The translations under genes were made by a program, and so were the position numbers. Shown piece by piece: positions 60,001-64,000 of a DNA stretch of 64,000 bases. The notes under the pieces were generated by a model. The model did not search any database. It worked only from the letters and a program-made list of their open reading frames with translations, and had not been told where the DNA came from. The stretch is from Diploscapter coronatus (Eukaryota; Nematoda; Chromadorea; Rhabditida; Rhabditidae): positions 11,183,201 to 11,247,200 of the forward strand of contig OZ038422.1 of NCBI GenBank assembly GCA_964036155.1, given 5' to 3'. The stretch's first letter is position 1. Each line of letters starts with the position of its first letter.

Positions 60001-63000
60001 CGGTGAGGTCACGCTGCATGTCGTTGATCTCCTGTTGCAATGCTATGACATCTGATGGCAGGTGGTCATTCAAATCGTTATGGTTGACGATATCACTTGG
60101 ACGATGAACTTTGTCGCTGTTGTTGTCCGCATCAGATTTGAGTTGTCGTGCGGAATTCGCCAAGTCGCCAGCAAGTGCCAACGCTTGTGATGGATCGAGA
60201 TGTGGAAGGTCGGATGTTGCTGCTCGCAATTCGGTGATCTGATCAGAGATTCTCTTCTGCTCATCACGAATTGGTTTCTCGTTTTGGATGTTCTGATCGA
60301 AAATCGACGATTGCTCTTTGGCTTTCTGCTTCACATCATTCAGGTCTCTTGCCAATTGTGGACTCGATTCGATGACAGATGGATCGACGTTTTGAATATC
60401 GTCGATGATGGATTTCAAGCCTCTCGAATCTTGTTCGACCGTATCGAGTGGCTGTGGGCCTTGTTGTTGGTATTTGGCCAAGATGTCATCCAGCTGCTGT
60501 CGCTTGTCGTTGATAATTCCTTCTGCAGCACGTTCTCGGGCTTCGTTTTCGGATGCCTTCGAAATTCGATCATCGATATCCTTGTTCAATTTGTGAAGAC
60601 GATCACGCAGTCCATCGGCTTGTTTCGTGAAATCAGCTGGAACGCTGTCGATGTCCTGTGCTAGTTGGGCAAGATGTGGAATTGTGCCTTGCTTGAATTC
60701 GCCAAGTGATGATGAGGTTTGAGGGATGGTATCGAGGTTCGATTGGGCCTTATCAATTGCATCCTGCAAGCGATTCAGAGCAGTATCGGCACGTTGACGT
60801 TCTTCTTGGTCGGCGATCTTTGAGTCCAATTCGCGTTGGGTGTCATCAGCAAGCTGGCTCAATCGACCATTAATTTCCGAAATCTTGTTTTTGTCTTCAT
60901 CTGATAGGATTGGATTGTTAGCGAGTTCTTGTGCTCTTGGCAAAAGACCTTCAATGGTCTGAAGCTTCTCTCGCAATTCATCGATGCTCGGACTGGCTCC
61001 TTTCTTCTTGGGCTTCTTCTCCAATTCTTTAACGCTCTTGTCGAGGTCTCCAATTGAGTTTCGAGCATCGGCAAGTTTTGAATCATGCTCATCCTTTGCC
61101 TTTTTCATATCGTTGATCTTCTCCATAATTTCTTGGGCGTCTTTTTCTGGCAACTTTCCGATGTTCAATTCGAGAGCGTTCAATTCGGATGGAGTCAATT
61201 CGCTGATTGGCTTCTTGTCCAGCTGTTCGAGTGTAAGTCGTAATTGAAGCACGAGCTCTTCACGCTCATTCTCATCAGCCTCAAGCTTGGCATTCTGCAG
61301 AGCCGATTCCAAATCTTTGATTTTCTGTCGAAGCTCATCCAATCGGTTCATGCCTGGAGAGACATGCTTTCGGGTGCCAGCTGCTTCGGCGCTCTTATCT
61401 TCGAGTGAGCTCAATTGGGCTCGAAGCGCAGGAATTTGATGATCTTCCAAATTCGAATTATGTTCACGTGTAGCTGGATTATTTTGAAGGTCGGCTAGCA
61501 TTGCATCGATCTCGTTGTTGATGTGATTTGCTGAGTCGGTCAAAATTTGCTCGTCCTCGATTTCTGCATTGATGTCATTCATTGTCTCATCATACTGTTT
61601 CTCGCTTTGTTCGGAATCGACATCCAAAAATCTGACATCAGCATAGGCACTTTCGAGTGGATTCAATCGTTCAGATAGTCCTTGCAAATACTTGATCTTA
61701 TCGGACAAGATTGGAATATTTCGGCTGGCGGTCTTCAAATTCTCGAGATCTTGGCGGGCTTCATCAACTGAACGTTTCGGCTTTCCAAGGACGGCATCAA
61801 GCGGTTGTCGCAATGAGTCCAGTGTTGAATCGGCATCATCTCTGGCTCGAACGAATTCTTCCCATGTATGGGCTCGGTCATCAAGCTGAGGAATACGATT
61901 GTCAGCTGCTGTTATTGCTGTTTCAAGTGCATGGGCTATCGGATCACTGGATGGGTCACGACCTTGGAGCAAGTCTTTGGCTCGGGAAACTTCAGATCTC
62001 AACTGATCGGCAGTTGGAGCGTATTGAGATGGGATGCCTTCTGGATTTTCCATCAATCGGTCGGCAGTTTGGATGAGCTCAGCGAGTCTTGATTGTAATG
62101 GGGCTACGAGTTCCATGAAAGCTGCCTTCTCTTGGGCATCACGATGCGATTTTTCGGCTGCCTCACGACGATCACGCAAGATGCCGGCTGCGTGTGCAAG
62201 TCGGAGCAATAGGTCATCGTATTCGCGTTTCTCGTCCGGATCCAACTCACTGCTCTTGAGGCTTTGGATATTGTCACGCATTTTCGCGATAGCCTCTTCA
62301 TTTCGGGCCAGATCAGCAAGCTCTTGTTCTGGAGATCGTCCCTCTGAAAATCAAAATCTCAAAATCTCGTATTCGTTGATCAAATCTCAACACATTACAT
62401 TATGTGTTGTTGTTGTTTATTAACTTCTTATTTATATAAATTTATAATTTGAATTTATATTTATTTTAGTTAAATTATATAATTATAATAATAAAAAAAA
62501 TATACCTGGGCTCTCAGCGGTGATTGCCAAAAGTTGATCTTCAGCTTCTTTTCTTGCAGCTCGGAATGCGGCCAGGGCGGCCATCTTTTCTCCAAGCTTG
62601 TCGCCGAGCGCCTTGAGCAAGTCCTTGATTCGGGACAGATCCCAGCTCGTCTTCTGCGCCAACTCGCGTCCAGCTTCGGTATCAGGAATATCGCTCATGA
62701 TCTTATCGATTTGGTCTTTTGTTGATGAAAGATTTTCGAACATCTGCTGCTGATCATTGATGTTTTCGGGCAAGTCAGAAGGCAGTGTGGCCAACGACTC
62801 GGAGATTTGTTTAATTGCTGGAGCAACAGTTTCGTATTGAACCTTGTCGGTGAGGTCACGCTGCATGTCGTTGATCTCCTGTTGCAATGCTATGACATCT
62901 GATGGCAGGTGGTCATTCAAATCGTTATGGTTGACGATATCACTTGGACGATGAACTTTGTCGCTGTTGTTGTCCGCATCAGATTTGAGTTGTCGTGCGG

Positions 63001-64000
63001 AATTCGCCAAGTCGCCAGCAAGTGCCAACGCTTGTGATGGATCGAGATGTGGAAGGTCGGATGTTGCTGCTCGCAATTCGGTGATCTGATCAGAGATTCT
63101 CTTCTGCTCATCACGAATTGGTTTCTCGTTTTGGATGTTCTGATCGAAAATCGACGATTGCTCTTTGGCTTTCTGCTTCACATCATTCAGGTCTCTTGCC
63201 AATTGTGGACTCGATTCGATGACAGATGGATCGACGTTTTGAATATCGTCGATGATGGATTTCAAGCCTCTCGAATCTTGTTCGACCGTATCGAGTGGCT
63301 GTGGGCCTTGTTGTTGGTATTTGGCCAAGATGTCATCCAGCTGCTGTCGCTTGTCGTTGATAATTCCTTCTGCAGCACGTTCTCGGGCTTCGTTTTCGGA
63401 TGCCTTCGAAATTCGATCATCGATATCCTTGTTCAATTTGTGAAGACGATCACGCAGTCCATCGGCTTGTTTCGTGAAATCAGCTGGAACGCTGTCGATG
63501 TCCTGTGCTAGTTGGGCAAGATGTGGAATTGTGCCTTGCTTGAATTCGCCAAGTGATGATGAGGTTTGAGGGATGGTATCGAGGTTCGATTGGGCCTTAT
63601 CAATTGCATCCTGCAAGCGATTCAGAGCAGTATCGGCACGTTGACGTTCTTCTTGGTCGGCGATCTTTGAGTCCAATTCGCGTTGGGTGTCATCAGCAAG
63701 CTGGCTCAATCGACCATTAATTTCCGAAATCTTGTTTTTGTCTTCATCTGATAGGATTGGATTGTTAGCGAGTTCTTGTGCTCTTGGCAAAAGACCTTCA
63801 ATGGTCTGAAGCTTCTCTCGCAATTCATCGATGCTCGGACTGGCTCCTTTCTTCTTGGGCTTCTTCTCCAATTCTTTAACGCTCTTGTCGAGGTCTCCAA
63901 TTGAGTTTCGAGCATCGGCAAGTTTTGAATCATGCTCATCCTTTGCCTTTTTCATATCGTTGATCTTCTCCATAATTTCTTGGGCGTCTTTTTCTGGCAA
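39066..64000 (-). CDS. anc-1: ANC-1-like giant KASH (nesprin) protein, 3' part
   Basis: An outer nuclear membrane protein that anchors nuclei and mitochondria through actin and SUN proteins. The gene runs off the window at 64000, so the N-terminal actin-binding region is not seen. The 3' exons are 42414-41804, 41758-41615, 40500-40366, 40200-39879, 39566-39409 and 39203-39066. Upstream are the repeat exons of 895 codons each. The repeat regions are charged, Leu-heptad coiled coil of spectrin-like character. The KASH domain starts at RSRWRRVLRTALPLQ, passes the membrane with AMLVLLLGAACLV, has Cys in the lumenal segment (one should pair with SUN), and ends GPPPF, the SUN-binding tail. All exon phases close. 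C. elegans ANC-1 is known to have six nearly identical ~903-residue repeats, which matches this architecture. Confidence 0.93.
40824..40951. mobile_element. MITE with TAA target-site duplication in an anc-1 intron
   Basis: The element (40827-40948) starts GGGCGCGTTCAG and ends CTGAATACACCC. Its ~28-base ends are imperfect inverted copies that share GAAATCAGC inward. TAA flanks both ends. A 3-bp TWA duplication is typical of PIF/Harbinger-type elements. No coding capacity. Confidence 0.65.
41136..41160. repeat. Short perfect hairpin
   Basis: GCGCTGAGC and GCTCAGCGC pair around a GTA loop in the large anc-1 intron. It may mark an end of another inverted-repeat element with the GC-rich 40995-41100 sequence, but I could not pair the rest. 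Confidence 0.4.
41355..41530. mobile_element. Foldback element in an anc-1 intron
   Basis: The ends TGAGTAAGTGGATGTTGCAT (left) and GTAGTATCCACTTGCTCA (right) are inverted copies, continuing with CCCTTTGCGA against GCTGCAAAGAG. The C/T-rich left interior pairs with the G/A-rich right interior around TCTCGAGA (41430-41437). The whole could fold as one ~175-base hairpin. Confidence 0.6.
42072..64000 (-). repeat. Tandem array of 2847-bp exon-plus-intron units in anc-1
   Basis: Seven full units and a partial one, head to tail. Exons: 42577-45261, 45424-48108, 48271-50955, 51118-53802, 53965-56649, 56812-59496, 59659-62343 and 62506-64000 (partial). Each exon is 2685 bases and each intron 162 bases. 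Both junctions are phase 1 (splice G|AG restores Glu), so each unit adds exactly 895 residues. Every landmark I compared is identical between units in exons and introns, and all six frames carry the same open stretches at the same offsets. Identity continues into the first ~340 bases of the terminal exon (42414 down to about 42072), then stops abruptly. Confidence 0.95.
42415..42576 (-). other. Repeat-unit intron (one of eight identical copies)
   Basis: A 162-base, very AT-rich intron from CCCAG|GTATAT to TTTTCAG|AGGGAC, containing CAACAACAACACATAATG and a TTATATAATTATA-like core. The same sequence recurs at 45262, 48109, 50956, 53803, 56650, 59497 and 62344. Confidence 0.9.

Noticed and set aside
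42072..64000. CRISPR or satellite array
   Set aside because: Units are 2.8 kb, coding, with introns and no spacers; they belong to a known repeat-containing protein family.
42072..64000. Pure assembly artefact
   Set aside because: C. elegans ANC-1 has the same kind of near-identical long repeats, so the structure is expected. Only the exact copy number is doubtful.

Overview
This is a nematode nuclear genome window, most likely from a rhabditid related to Caenorhabditis. Genes have many short introns (41-50 bp is common) with TTTTCAG acceptors, and an acceptor often sits just before the start codon, as expected for trans-spliced leaders. Several neighbours are orthologues of genes I recall lying together on C. 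elegans chromosome I (the Y54E10BR cluster: ARFRP1, NOB1, SEC11, RPB7 and the serotonin transporter mod-5). anc-1 (ZK973.6) is on the same chromosome. The synteny is recalled, not searched.

Layout. 1-4843: AT-rich DNA with no gene I can support. 4844-14313, plus strand: IBA57 (Fe-S assembly factor), NOB1 (pre-rRNA endonuclease) and a large Pro/Gln/His-rich RING-H2 E3 ligase. 15992-18596, minus strand: RPB7 followed closely by SEC11, a probable operon. 18969-20299, plus: ARFRP1. 20731-21827, plus: an acidic protein I do not recognise. 22395-25925, minus: a 17-exon serotonin-type SLC6 transporter. 25926-31684: mostly empty DNA with mobile-element remnants. 31685-36803, minus: a small single-pass membrane protein, a four-helix membrane protein and a DUF19-like cysteine-rich protein whose first exon was not found.

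39066-64000, minus strand, is dominated by one gene, the 3' part of an anc-1/nesprin-type KASH protein. Six terminal exons encode the linker and the KASH domain, which ends in Pro-Pro-Pro-Phe. Upstream is a head-to-tail array of 2847-bp units. Each unit is one 2685-bp exon (895 codons) plus one 162-bp intron. Seven full units and part of an eighth are present, and they look identical in both exon and intron. This array is the most striking object in the window: both intron junctions are phase 1, so units can be gained or lost without breaking the frame.

Small non-autonomous elements are frequent in introns and intergenic DNA. Several are long hairpins or have terminal inverted repeats, one has a clear TAA target-site duplication, and one family is present twice. 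Exon models were built by hand from splice signals and phase bookkeeping. Where total length closes to whole codons (all main genes) I treat the model as strong.
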